Positions 1 to 10,015 of a stretch of DNA of 64,000 nucleotides are shown one piece after another. The translations under genes were made by a program, and so were the position numbers. Position 1 is the first letter of the stretch. Each line of letters opens with the position of its first letter. A model generated the notes under the pieces. That model saw only the letters and a program-made list of their open reading frames with translations, did not search any database and was not told where the DNA came from. This DNA is from Tuctoria greenei (lineage: Eukaryota; Streptophyta; Magnoliopsida; Poales; Poaceae): the NCBI GenBank assembly GCA_036927565.1, contig JAYESD010000001.1, positions 75,225,751 to 75,289,750 of the forward strand, given 5' to 3'.

Positions 1-1
1 C

Positions 2-307
2 AAGTGTCAGAATTGTCGGCATCTGGATAAGTCTTAAATGATGATGCACCTTTGCAAGCACAAATTTATGTTGGAATACCTAGTGTGGCGTGAGAATGGG
101 GAGATGGATCATGCTAGTGAGTCAGATGGAAACAAGAATGAAGATCGAATGGCTGAGATGATGGCAGATTTTGGTCGAGAGTACGAAGAGTAGTCATTGT
201 CGAAGGAGGTAAAAAAGTTTTATAAGCTTCTTGCCAGCTCTGGTGAAAATGTGTATGAGGGCACAAATGTGACTGTTCTGGAGGCGGTCACACGACTTAT
301 GGGGTTG
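2..307 (+). pseudogene. TNP2-type CACTA transposase, N-terminal part (interrupted)
   Basis: In frame 2 the translation begins with a KCQNC cysteine pair and HLCKHKFMLEYLVWRENGE, which resembles the zinc-binding transposase-associated N-terminal domain of CACTA transposases. It continues through MAEMMADFGREYEE, a stop, and FYKLLASSGENVYEGTNVT, then LEAVTRLMGLK. The reading breaks where the LTR of element A starts and continues at 51024 with KYNFTYKCYNV. There are in-frame stops near base 34 and base 191. The protein would cut and join transposon ends in the nucleus. It is a broken remnant. Confidence 0.8.
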
Positions 308-312
308 AAGCC
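308..312. repeat. Target-site duplication of element A, left copy (AAGCC)
   Basis: The five bases before the A LTR are AAGCC. The five bases after the right A LTR are AAGTC (51019-51023). The one-base difference fits C-to-T decay. Together they mark A's insertion site inside the TNP2 codons for Leu-Lys-Ser-Lys. Confidence 0.8.
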
Positions 313-1189
313 TGTCGGTACCCTACATATCGGGTACCTCACGATACCGCAAGAAGTACAAGAAAGTTCCACCCGTCAGAGTCGAAGGCCCTTGCAGGTC
401 CCACATGTCATGTTGCACCGGACCCGCTCCCCTCACATGGATGGTTCCTGAGTTCACACGTGTAAAATAAGACCGGAACAAAATTCTCAACCAAGGGAAG
501 CTACGGCGACTACACATGTACAACAGCCCCGGACCTAGCCCCCGTCAGAGAGAAGCTTCGATTCTGACACGTGTACAGCAACTCCGGACCTACCCTCCCG
601 CAAGGGAAAGCTCCGGATATGCCACGTGTGGAGCCTCCAGACCTTCATCACCAACAGACATACAAGCCGATCATGTCCATTATAGACATTCAAGGATAGT
701 TAAAGCAGCAGTTACAAGGTCTGATAATGTGTTATTAATGCTATAGAGGGGTAACGCATGTGTCATTAATGCTATTAATGACACATGGTCAGTGCACCGT
801 TTATAGGGGTAACACTTCCATGAAGGCACGTTACCACACTATTAGATATACTTAATACTCTTTAGACAGTGTATTAGGTCATTAAGCATGCCAAGGCCAC
901 ATGTTGGGCCAGGCCAGCTTTGTAATGGTCAGTCCTTGGAACATTAAAAGGGCTGCACCGCACGAATATGGTTGGCAGATCGAATTCAATCTGATCCTAG
1001 CGAACATAATCGCTCAATACAGTTAGACAAACCCCGTGGAGTAGGGTGTTACGCTCAGGCGGCCCGAACAACGTAAATCTCTGAGGTCATCATCTTGATA
1101 TTGATCTTTGCGTGCCCCAACCACAAAAGAACCTCCGCGGGCTGCTTCTCAGCGGGTCCAAGGGAAGTGTCGTATCCAACACTTCAACA
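313..1189 (+). repeat. Element A 5' LTR
   Basis: The LTR starts TGTCGGTACC and ends CTTCAACA, matching the 3' copy at 50174-51018 (TGCCGGTACC to CTTCGACA). U3 contains the 55 bp G-box array. The TATA region (941-951, ACATTAAAAGG) is degraded compared with CTATAAAAGG in the 3' copy. R-U5 holds the block CCCCGTGGAGTAGGG (1033-1047), which B's LTRs also have. Confidence 0.88.
402..628 (+). promoter_or_regulatory. U3 array of five G-box-like sites with 55 bp period (element A)
   Basis: CACGTG or CACATG cores begin at 402, 457, 513, 568 and 623, so the steps are 55, 56, 55 and 55 bases. Each unit also carries a CCGGACC block and, in most units, AAGCTCCGG or a variant. The 3' LTR has the same register (50260, 50315, 50371, 50426, 50481). 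ACGT-core G-boxes bind plant bZIP and bHLH factors (established); that this array drives the element is inference. Confidence 0.6.
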
Positions 1190-1191
1190 TT

Positions 1192-1204
1192 TGGCGTGCC
1201 AGGA
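1192..1204 (+). other. Element A primer binding site
   Basis: TGGCGTGCCAGGA follows the LTR end after two spacer bases. It begins with TGG as a tRNA-complementary site should. The same site occurs in B at 5393. I could not assign the tRNA. Confidence 0.6.
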
Positions 1205-1227
1205 AGGGGGGCTTCTCGAGATCACAA

Positions 1228-2900
1228 GATGGTGAATTCAGCTACTGGATCTTCCATTGGCAACCACGCTTGACCACCTGCCGGAGGCAATCCCTCCAAC
1301 GTCCATCAACAAGCAGGTGCTATTGTTCTTGCAGGTGTTGTAGCACCACAACCACCATCTGTTCCAGCAAACAATGCTGGTCAACAAGATGGAGCATCTG
1401 CGTCGATCACTACATCGACAAACAACAACCCTGAGCACGTGCTCATTGCCGCGCGCGCTCTTCTGCAACACCCAGCGCCTCCAGGTGCACCCCAGGGTGC
1501 TATGGAGTAGTGGAGGGCTGATGTTGATCATCTGGTTGCAGCTGCGGCTGCAAGCATTAGCAACCAAGGTCCTCCCCCTTCGAGGCGAGCACCTTCACAA
1601 CGATGGACCTTGTACAACTGACTTGGTCTGCAAGCTTCTCAACAAAGGAGGTGTGCTGCCTCCCAATAGGTGACTTTGTTGCTTCCCGGGGCAAGATGCA
1701 CCCACACAATTACCATGATTCCGACTCATGACCTGCGGTCGGAACTGGATCACCGATACCGGCAACAGGATGGCCGTGTCCACATTGAGCGTGCTCGTGA
1801 GAAGCTAGAAGCTCGAGACAAACCTGCTCCTCAGGAAGTAGGAGGAGGAAGTTCAGCCCTGGCCATGCACTTATGTATGGTCAGGTGGCCATAGAAGTTT
1901 CGGCCCCACTTACTAGGGAAATTCGCAGGACTATCAACCCCACTGAATTTCTTCAAATCTACTCTAGTGCCATATTGGCAGTGGGGGGTTATGAGGATGT
2001 GATGGCCAATTACTTCCTGGTGGCCTTAACTGGGACTGCAAGGTCCTGGTTCATGAGTCTTCCACCCGATAGCATTAATAGTTGGGCGGAGATATGCCAG
2101 CAATTCACTACCAACTTCGGGAGCTCCTATACCCGGCCCGACACTAAATTGGACCTGTTTGCTGTAAAGCAAACGTCAGGGGAATCGCTACAGTCCTTCA
2201 TCCAGCAATTCTCTCAGGTACGAAACTGTTATTGTTGCATTCGGACAGGGCGTTCGAGATAAGAAGATGCTAGAAAAGATGGCTATTAAAGAAGTTACCA
2301 GCGTCACGGAACTCTTCAACCTAGCCGACAAATGCGCTAGAGCCGCATAGGGCCATGAAATGCACTACAAGCCAGCTCCAGAGGTCAACTAGAAGTCCTC
2401 CAAAACTGAATCCGCTACCTCCTGTAGTGGTAAGAAGAAGAAGAAGTCCAACGACAAAAAGAAGTCATCGATCGGCGCTCCAGCTGCTGCTGCTGCAATT
2501 CCTGGAAGCCGGGGGCCATGCCTCGAGAAGTGACCTCGACCTTCATCATAGGATGGCAACAGTTCCAAAGCATGGTGTCCGATTCACAAGAGGAATCGAC
2601 ACAGCTTGGAAGAGTGCTGGGAGGTCTAGAACCTTGCCGAGCGCTACAACAAGCACCGGAAAGAAGTTCCTTTCCGTCAAAGGGAAGGAAAACAAAAAGT
2701 CGACAAAGCTCCGGCTGGAGAAGAGCTAGGTTTCAAGGACCCCAAAAAGGTCTTGAAAGTCATGTACAACACTGTCGAAGACGACTCCGACATTTCTGAC
2801 AACGAACATCAGAAGACCTTGGACACCATCTATGGTGGTTCTTGGGCATCACCTCCCGTTGCATCCTCAAGACAATGCGGTGGGACATGGCCATGGTAGC
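1228..2900 (+). pseudogene. Element A gag remnant
   Basis: Gag forms the cytoplasmic particle that packages element RNA. ATG at 1228 opens MVNSATGSS, matching B's gag start MVNSAAGSS. The retrotransposon gag domain is clearest at about 1926-2230 (GTARSWFMSLPPDSINSWAE, then KLDLFAVKQTSGESLQSFI). The frame is broken many times: stops near 1270, 1508 and 1619, and frameshifts near 1890, 2230, 2400 and 2560. A Lys-rich stretch (2430-2465) matches that of B. The downstream zinc knuckle is unreadable here. It is a decayed copy. Confidence 0.75.
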
Positions 2901-2934
2901 TCCTACTGCTAAGGCATAAACACATCAGAAGTGG

Positions 2935-3443
2935 ATGGACACAACCATCATTTTCGATGCTTCAGATTGCCCTCGAAACATGATCGGGGCTGGTCAAATA
3001 CCGTTGATGGTATCACCCACCATTAATAATATCCAAATCCACCATGTCATGGTGGACGGAGGTTCCGGGCTAAATCTCATAAGCTTCGAAGCTTTCATTA
3101 TGCTTCAGCTCCATCCTTCGGACCTTCATTACTCCGGAGTAGGTCCGAGAATCATTACTCCTATTGGTTCCATTACACTCCCAGTGATCTTTGGGACCCG
3201 TGAGAACTACAGAACTGAGGAATTGATCTTCGACATAGCGTAGATTAGTCTGCCATTCAATGCCATTTTGGGAAGACCAGCTTTATACAAGTTTATGGTT
3301 TCTGCCCATTATTGTTATTTGGTGTTGAAGATGCCAACACCTACAGGCGTTCTACGGATCCGCGGAGATCGTACCGCAGGAGTTTCTGCACTGGAAGAAC
3401 TCTATGCGCTAACCACAGCGCAAGAGGAAGCATCCGGTAAGGA
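2935..3443 (+). pseudogene. Element A aspartic protease remnant
   Basis: This domain would process the Gag-Pol polyprotein. The translation shows NMIGAGQIPLMVSPTINN, then HHVMVDGGSGLNLIS with the catalytic Asp-Gly-Gly at 3055-3063, and after a stop at 3241-3243 the flap region NAILGRPALYKF. The active-site triad is kept here but changed in B. The C-terminal linker (AQEEASGKE) runs into the RT deletion junction at about 3444-3450. Confidence 0.8.
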
Positions 3444-4537
3444 GCCAACATTTATGCAAGCCTTGTACAAAACATCTGAAGAGCTAATTAGAGACTTGGT
3501 GGAGGTGTATGGTGATGACATCGTCGTGAAAATAAAAAACAAGGATTCACTCCTTGACAACTTACAAGCCGTCTTCGACAAGCTGCGCACTACGCGCACC
3601 AAGCTGAACCTGGACAAGTGTGTCTTTGGGGTTAGCTCCGGAAAGCTTCTGGGGTTCTTGGTGACTCATCGAGGAATCTAAGAAAATACGACAAAGATCA
3701 AGGCTATAGAAGAAATGCGGCCCCCAGCCCGCATTAAAGATGTCCAAAAGTTCACTGGATGTCTAGCTGCGCTCAGCCGGTTTATATCAAGACTAGCAGA
3801 ACAGCCGCTACCCTTCTCCAAACTCTTGAGGAATTCCGGACCATTTCATTGGTCTGAAGAAGCAGAAAAGACATTTCAAGAGCTGAAGCAACTCCTCACC
3901 ACACTACCAATCCTGGTAGCTCCGAACCCTGGTGAGCCTTTACTGCTTTACATTTCGGCAACTACAGAGGTTGTCAGTATGGTCCTGGTCGCGGAAAGAC
4001 CAGAGCCATCCCCAATTCAAGAGTCAAGACCCCTCTGAGAGGGTCCGAAGCTACCTGAAGGCGAGTCTGGGTACCGACCCTCAGGCACGGAACCTCAAGG
4101 CGAAATGCTAGGGGATCAACCTCTTTCAAATGAAGGAGTAACTGCTGCTGAACAAAAAGATCCAGACCCCGCTGGGAGGGTCTAGGTCACTGCAGAGGAA
4201 GCTCCGAGTTCCTTTGGCAGGGACCAAGAAATTCCAAAAGAAGAACCGGGACCCTCCAGTAGGCTCCGAGTCAATGGTGAGGAAGTTATGGGTCCTTCTG
4301 AAAGGGTTCAGACTATCCAGCACCATTTATACTTCATCAGTGAAGTACTCCATGACGTCAAAACAAGATACATTGAGGTGCATAAACTGATTTACGCAGT
4401 CCTTATCGCCTCAAGAACGCATCATCATTACTTCCAATCCCACAAAATCTCAGTGGTAACCTCTTTTCCACTGCGTGCAATTTTGCATTTCCCTAATTCT
4501 ACTGGGAATATTGAGAAGTGGGCAGCGGAGCTGGCAG
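3444..4537 (+). pseudogene. Element A reverse transcriptase (internally deleted) and start of gypsy RNase H
   Basis: Compared with B, about 670 bases holding the RT fingers and most of the palm are missing: linker sequence joins directly to FMQALYKTSEELIRDLVEVY. The catalytic box reads YGDD (3508-3519) where B has YVDD. The thumb (KLNLDKCVFGVSSGKLLGF) and the start of RNase H (PLLLYISATTEVVSMVLV) follow. Then comes a roughly 100-residue repetitive linker, then HLYFISEVLHDVKTRYIEVH and KWAAELAEF, where B is inserted. Stops at 3679-3681, 4036-4038 and in the linker make it non-functional. Confidence 0.82.
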
Positions 4538-4542
4538 AATTC
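4538..4542. repeat. Target-site duplication of element B, left copy (AATTC)
   Basis: AATTC precedes B and is repeated exactly at 17532-17536. A's RNase H reading (AELAEF, then NLEFMSRQAIKSQAL) is continuous across the two copies. Confidence 0.88.
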
Positions 4543-4615
4543 TATCAGTACCCCTTGGCACTGCAAAAGGACCAAATAAACTTCACCTGTCCGAGTTGAA
4601 GATCTCCGAAGGCCC

Positions 4616-4842
4616 CACGTGTCATACGGGACCGGACATGCCTCCCTTCTATGGTTAGTCCAAGTGCTGCCACATGTATACAGCGACCGGAGCTACATCC
4701 CACACATGGGAAAGCTTCGGGCTAAATACCTACGCGGCACCTCTGGACCTAACCCCCAACAGAGGGAAGCTTCAGTACCGACACGTGTACATCTGCACCG
4801 GACCTACCCGTCCCAGACGGAAAGCTCCAAAGCTGCCACGTG
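4616..4842 (+). promoter_or_regulatory. U3 array of G-box-like sites with 55 bp period (element B)
   Basis: ACGT or ACAT cores begin at 4616 (CACGTG), 4671 (CACATG), 4782 (CACGTG) and 4837 (CACGTG). The missing fourth step (about 4727) is filled by a degenerate CTACGCGGCACC. The 3' LTR keeps the register at 16755, 16810, 16921 and 16976. The array lies about 280 bases upstream of the TATA box. Element A has the same five-step layout. Confidence 0.6.
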
Positions 4843-5118
4843 TCCAACCGCTGGACCTTCAGCCTCAACAATCAGACTGGTGGACCCCAAACTGCTCGGA
4901 CCTTCAAGGGACAATCAAAGACTTCAAAACCCGATTAAGTGTCATTAATACCATATTAATGAAACACGATCGAAGGCCCTTAATACCAGTAACGAAAATA
5001 TCAAGGCCCGTTACCATGCTTTTAAGGGTAATTAACCTCATTAATTTTGTATTAAGCATCAGTAACCGCCAGGGCCACATGTCGGTCCAGGCTAATGGTG
5101 TAACGACCAGTCCTTGTA

Positions 5119-5128
5119 CTATAAAAGG
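5119..5128 (+). promoter_or_regulatory. TATA box of element B 5' LTR
   Basis: CTATAAAAGG follows CCAGTCCTTGTA. It is identical in the 3' LTR (17259-17268) and in A's 3' LTR (50771-50780). It places the start of genomic RNA at roughly 5150. Confidence 0.7.
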
Positions 5129-5392
5129 ACTGGGTGAGCGATACACAAGGAGGGTTCTTCCATACTTCTCCCATACTCAGCTCTGACACACACTCACAAG
5201 TGCTCAGACGCTCAATACAACAACTACACACCCCGTGGAGTAGGGTATTACGCATAGGCGGCCCGAACCATGTAAATCCTCGTGTCTATTTGCCATCGTG
5301 TTCTGAACCTTTGCGCACCCATTACTTACTACAAACTCTGCGGGCTACCAACGGTAGTACCGGAAGAATTGCCGGAACCAGACTCCGACAGT

Positions 5393-5404
5393 TGGCGTGC
5401 CAAT
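5393..5404 (+). other. Element B primer binding site
   Basis: TGGCGTGCCAAT lies two bases after the LTR end. The TGGCGTGCCA core is the same as in A. The tRNA is not identified. Confidence 0.6.
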
Positions 5405-5429
5405 TAGGGGGAGGGTCCGAGATTCAAAC

Positions 5430-7000
5430 ATGGTGAACTCCGCTGCTGGATCGTCAAATGGCACCCCTGCTGCACAACCTACTGGAGGTAATCCCTCCAA
5501 CATGCAGCAACCAGCATGTGTTGTGGCTCCAACAGGAGTCATACCACTGCCGCCACCGTCTGGACCGACGAATCAAGCTGGACAGCGAGATGGGGTGTCT
5601 GCGTCGGTCACAGCATCGACGAACAACAACCCTGAACACGCGCTCCATGCTGCGCGTGCTCTTCTCCAACGTCCACCGCCTCCAGGAGCATCCCAGGGTG
5701 CAATGGAGCTGTGGAGGGCTGATGTGGAACACCTAGTTGTAGCAGCAGTCGCTCGCATCAACAACCAAGGTCCTCCCCCCTCAGGGCGGGCCCCATCGCA
5801 GCATCGGACCATGTCGGGTAGACTTGGTCCGCACGCTTCCCAACACAGGAGGCGTGCTGCGTCTCAACAAGTGATGTCGCTACCTTTCGGGGCGTGACGT
5901 ACCCATACGGTAACCCGACTTTCAACTCACGACCTCCGAGCAGAGCTTGATTGCTGTTACCATCAACAGGATGGCCGCGTCCATATCGAGCGCGCTCGCG
6001 AAAGGCGAGAGGCTCAGGACAGTCCTGCTCTTGAAAGAGTAAGAGGAGGCTGTTCTGCCCTGGCCATGCACCTACACATGGTAAGATGGCCACAAAAGTT
6101 CTGGCCTCACCCACTGGAGAAATTTGACAGGACTGTCAATCTCGCTGAGTTTCTCCAAATCTACTCCACTACAATCCTTGCGGCTGGAGGCAATGAGGCT
6201 GTAATGGCCAATTATTTCCCCGTGGCTTTGACTGGGACCGCCAGGTCCTAGTTCATGAGCCTTCCGCCCGACTACATCAACAGTTGGGCGGAACTGTGCC
6301 AACAATTTACCACCAATTTCGAGAGTTCATACATTCGACCAGGCACCAAACTAGACCTTTTTGCTGTTAAGCAGAAGGGGGGAGAGTCCCTGCGATCGTT
6401 CATCCAGAGGTTCTCCCAGGTATGAAACACCATACCTTCTATCTCAAGCACTTCTGTCATTGTGGCATTTAGACAGGGTGTACGAGACAAGAAGATGCTG
6501 GAGAAACTGGCGATCATGGAGGTCACCAGTGTCACAAAACTCTTCAGCTTGGCAGACAAGTGTGCCAGAGCTGCGGAGGGCCATGAAATGCACTCCCAAC
6601 CACCTCTGGAGGACAACAAAAAGTCCTCCAAGGGTGAAGACACTACCTTCGGGAGTGGCAAGAAAAAAAAAGTCCAATGGCAAAAAGAAGCCATCGGCTG
6701 GCACACCGACAGCCGCTGCTGCCGCAGCTTCAGTTGGCCGGGGGCCACGCCTCGAGAAACGACCTCGACCGTCGGTTGAAGACAGAGGGAACTCCAAGAT
6801 GTGGTGTCCAATACACAAGACGAACAGCCACAACCTGGTAGACTGCCGAGAGGTCCAGAACCTTGCAGAGCGCTACAACAAGCGTCGAGAAGAAGTTCCT
6901 TTTCGTCAAAGAGAAGGAAAACAGAAAGTCGATGAAGGTCCGGCTGAAGAGGAGTTAGGCTTTCAGGACCCTAAAAAGGTCTTGAAGGATGTTTACACCC
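5430..7000 (+). pseudogene. Element B gag
   Basis: ATG at 5430 opens MVNSAAGSSNGTP and stays open to 5895 (155 codons). After stops it continues with the gag core (FLQIYSTTILAAGGNEAVMA, ANYFPVALTGTARS, a stop at 6249-6251, FMSLPPDYINSWAELCQQFT) and KLDLFAVKQKGGESLRSFI. GVRDKKMLEKLAIMEVTSV and a Lys-rich basic tract follow. A Tat-type zinc knuckle is readable at 6805-6846: Cys-x2-His-x4-His-x4-Cys in CPIHKTNSHNLVDC. Frames change near 6425 and 6670. Gag would coat the RNA; the knuckle binds it. Confidence 0.8.
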
Positions 7001-7700
7001 CTGTCGATGACGACTCTGACATCTCTGACAACAAACATCGGAAAACCATGAACACCATCTTTGGTCGTTCGTGGGACATCACATCCCGCCGCGTCCTCAA
7101 GACAGTGCGGCGGGACATGGCCTCAGTAGCTCCCACTGCAAGGGCGGAGCCCCACTGGAAGTGGATGGACACTGTCATCACTTTTGATGCTTTGGACTGC
7201 CCTCGGAACATGATCGGAGCTGGCCAACTTCCATTGATGGTATCTCCTACCATCAACAACATCCAACTCCACCATGTGATGGTGGACAGAGGTTCGGGGT
7301 TCAACCTCATAAGCTTTGAAGCTTTTGTCAAGCTTCAGCTTCGACCTTCGGATCTTCGCCCCTCCCGACCTTTCTTCGGAGTAGGTCCGGGGCCATTACC
7401 CCACTCGGTGCCATTACTCTACCAGTAACCTTCGGGACTCGGGAGAATTACCGCACAGAGAAGTTGGTCTTCGACGTGGCGCAGATCAACTTACCATTCG
7501 ACGCTATTTTGAGCAGGCCAGCCTTGTACAAATTCATGGTTGCCGCCCATTATGGCTACTTGGTGTTGAAGATGCCAACACCAGCCGGTGTTCTCCGGAT
7601 CTGAGGAGATCGCACCGCCGGAGTTACTGCTATGGAGAAACTCCATGCACTTGCTACAGCGCAGGAGGAAGAATCCGAAAAGGAGCGAGCCCAAAAACCC
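7001..7700 (+). pseudogene. Element B aspartic protease
   Basis: The frame running from the knuckle (open to 7425) reaches NMIGAGQLPLMVSPTINN and HHVMVDRGSGFNLIS. The expected Asp-Gly-Gly motif is Asp-Arg-Gly (7285-7293): GGA to AGA, a G-to-A change next to the catalytic Asp. A frameshift follows near 7345-7380, and the flap region (DAILSRPALYKFMVAAHYGY) is in another frame. The substitution alone should damage the enzyme. Confidence 0.78.
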
Positions 7701-7904
7701 CCGAGCATTCGTCATCAAGGCTCAACCTCCGCACCTCGCGTGTAACCAAGCGGCAACACCGACATTCCCGTCAAAGTCATACAAATCGGTTCCGACGTTG
7801 CTCAGACCACCGGTATATCTGGAGGTCTGAACGACAAATAGGAACTTGCGCTCCTCACTTTCCTCTAGGCTAATGTCGACGTGTTTTCCTGACAACTGTC
7901 ACAA

Positions 7905-8828
7905 ATGCCTGGGATCCCTAGGGAAGTGATCGAGCATCATCTGAAGATCTATCCCGACGCTCAGCCTGTACACCAGAAGCCTCGGAAGCAATCAGTAGAG
8001 CGACAAAACTTCATACGTCAAGAAGTGAAGAAGTTGCTTGAAGCCGGATCCATCCGAAAAGTCTTCCATCCAAAATGGCTGGCAAACCCAGTCGTTGTAC
8101 CCAAGGCCGGTGGGAAGCTTGGGATGTGTATTGACTACACTACACTGAATAATGCATGTCCAAAAGATCCATTCCCACTACCTAGAATAGATCAGATAGT
8201 GGATTCCACCTCCGGGTGTGAATTACTGTGTTTTCAAGACACATATTCTGGGTATCATCAAATCAGAATGTCTAGGGAAGATGAAGAGCATACTTCCTTC
8301 GTCACAGTAGATGGATTATATTGTTACACTGCCATGTCATTCGGTCTCAAAAACGCCGCTTCAACATTTGTACGAGCTATGTACAAAAATTTTGGAGAGC
8401 TTATCAGAGACGTAGTGGAAGTGTACGTTGATGACATCATCGTCAAGATCAAGAATAAGGAGTCATTCCTTAACACCTTGCAAGCTGTCTTCAACAAGTT
8501 GTGGGTCAGACGCACGAAGCTGAACCCGGACAAGTGTGTCTTTGGGGTAAGCTCCGAAAAGCTTTTTGGATTCCTGGTGAACCACTGAGGAATAGAAGCA
8601 AACCCGGCAAAGATTAAAGCTATTGAAGACATGCGGCCTCCAGCCCATATCAAGGACGTCCAGAAGCTGACTGGATGTTTAGCTGCCCTCAGCCAGTTCA
8701 TCTCAAGACTAGCAGAACAGGCGCTACCCTTCTTCAAGTTGTTGAGGAAGTCCGGACAATTCCAATGGTTTGAAGAAGCAGAAAAGGCATTCTAGGAGCT
8801 GAAGCATCTCCTCACCACTCTCCCAACC
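7905..8828 (+). pseudogene. Element B reverse transcriptase
   Basis: It copies element RNA into DNA. The ORF at 7905-8588 covers the fingers and palm: MPGIPREVIEHHLKIYPDAQ, KKLLEAGSIRKVFHPKW, GGKLGMCIDYTTLNNACPKD, CFQDTYSGYHQI and SFGLKNAASTFVRAMY, then the catalytic YVDD (8424-8435). The thumb (KLNPDKCVFGVSS) ends at a stop at 8586-8588. The connection (AKIKAIEDMRPPAHIKDVQK, LTGCLAALSQFISRLAEQAL) continues in frame to a further stop at about 8794. Upstream (7700-7900) three stops separate it from protease. This is the best RT of the Tat copies here. Confidence 0.85.
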
Positions 8829-9520
8829 TTGGTAGCTCCGAATCCTGGTGAGGCATTACTGCTTTACATTTCCACAACTGACGAAGTTGTCAGAATGGTC
8901 CTGGTTGCAGAAAGACCAGAATCATCTCCAGTTCAAGAATCCAGAACCCTTCGGGAGGGTCCGAAGCTACCTGAAGTTGAGTCTGGGTCCCAGCTCCCGG
9001 ACCTGGATCCTCAAGGCGAGATGCCAGAGGAGCCACCTCCTTCAAGTGGAGAAGCCACTACTGTTGAACAACAAGATCCGGACTCCTCTGGGAAGGTCTG
9101 GGTCGCTACAAAAGAAGCTCCGGGTTCCTCCAGTAGGAACCCAGAGGTCCCCGAACAAGGTCCGGACCCCTCCGGGATGGTCCGGGTTGATGGGGAGGAA
9201 GCTCCGGACCCCTTCGGGAGGGTCCGGACAGTCCAACGACCAGTGTACTTCATCAGAGAAGTACTCCATGACGCCAAGACTCGGTACCTGGAGGTGCATA
9301 AGCTGCTCTACGCAGTTCTTATTGCCTCTAGGAAGCTCCGACACTACTTCCAAGCTCACAAGATTTCAGTGGTAACTTCTTATCCACTGCGTGCAATCTT
9401 GCATAATCTCCACTCTACTGGGAACATTGCAAAGTGGGCAGCGGAATTGGCCGAGTTCGACCTTGCATTCGTCCCAAGGCAAGCGATCAAGAGTCAAGCA
9501 TTGTCGGACTTCATAGCGGA
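8829..9520 (+). pseudogene. Element B gypsy RNase H with a roughly 100-residue repetitive linker
   Basis: A 327-codon ORF (8829-9812) starts in RNase H (ALLLYISTTDEVVRMVLVAE), then enters a Pro/Glu/Ser/Gly-rich linker (about 8930-9235), and returns to RNase H with RPVYFIREVLHDAKTRYLEV and AELAEFDLAFVPRQAIKSQA. In most Tat elements these two halves are only a few residues apart (family knowledge). The linker DNA has an in-frame 84 bp repeat: TCCGGAC at 9077 and 9161, AGCTCCGG at 9117 and 9201. The ORF stays open across it. Confidence 0.8.
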
Positions 9521-10015
9521 ATGGACCCCTTCTCCATCAAATTCTGGGGGCCCAAGTGAGCAGAAGTTGGAACCCAGGTTTCCGGTGTTCACCGAGCCCC
9601 ACTGGACTCTCTACTTTGACGGCTCAGTGCAAAAGCAGGGGGCCGGAGCTGGAGTCCTTCTCCTCGCTCCGACCGGGGAGAAGGTTAAATACATGGTTCA
9701 CCTTGACTTCAAGGCGACCAACAACATGGCGGAGTATGAAGCACTAATCTATGGGCTCAAGGTGGCACTATCGTATGGTGTCAAGCAACTGTTGGTAAAG
9801 GGTGATTCTTAGCTTGTTGTAAACAAGTCAAAGGTGAATGCTGCTGCAACAACCCTCAACTAGCTGCATACCTACTTGAAGTCCAGAAGCTTCAGAAGGA
9901 CTTGGACGTCCTAGATCTTTGCCATGTCTAGCGTCTCAACAACGCTGAAGCCGATGAACTCTCGACGAAAGCTTCAACTAGAGCTCTGGCTCCCGACGGA
10001 ACATTCGTCCCGAGG
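9521..10015 (+). pseudogene. Element B archaeal-type RNase H (Tat hallmark)
   Basis: A second RNase H follows the first: HWTLYFDGSVQKQGAGAGV with its catalytic Asp, NNMAEYEALIYGLKVALSYG with its Glu, and QLLVKGDS with another Asp just before a stop at 9810-9812. Degraded sequence matching A's LDAYLLEIQRLQKDIKVLDL continues to about 9960 in other frames. Tat/Ogre elements are defined by this extra RNase H between gypsy RNase H and integrase. All three visible acidic residues are kept here. Confidence 0.85.

Larger units (their letters stand above)
4543..5390 (+). repeat. Element B 5' LTR
   Basis: It starts TATCAGTACC, where the 3' copy starts TGTCGGTATT. The terminal TG is mutated and roughly 20 bases near the left end are missing relative to the 3' copy. 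It ends GACTCCGACA before the PBS. A TATA box (CTATAAAAGG) lies at 5119-5128. The block CCCCGTGGAGTAGGG in R-U5 is shared with A. Confidence 0.88.
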
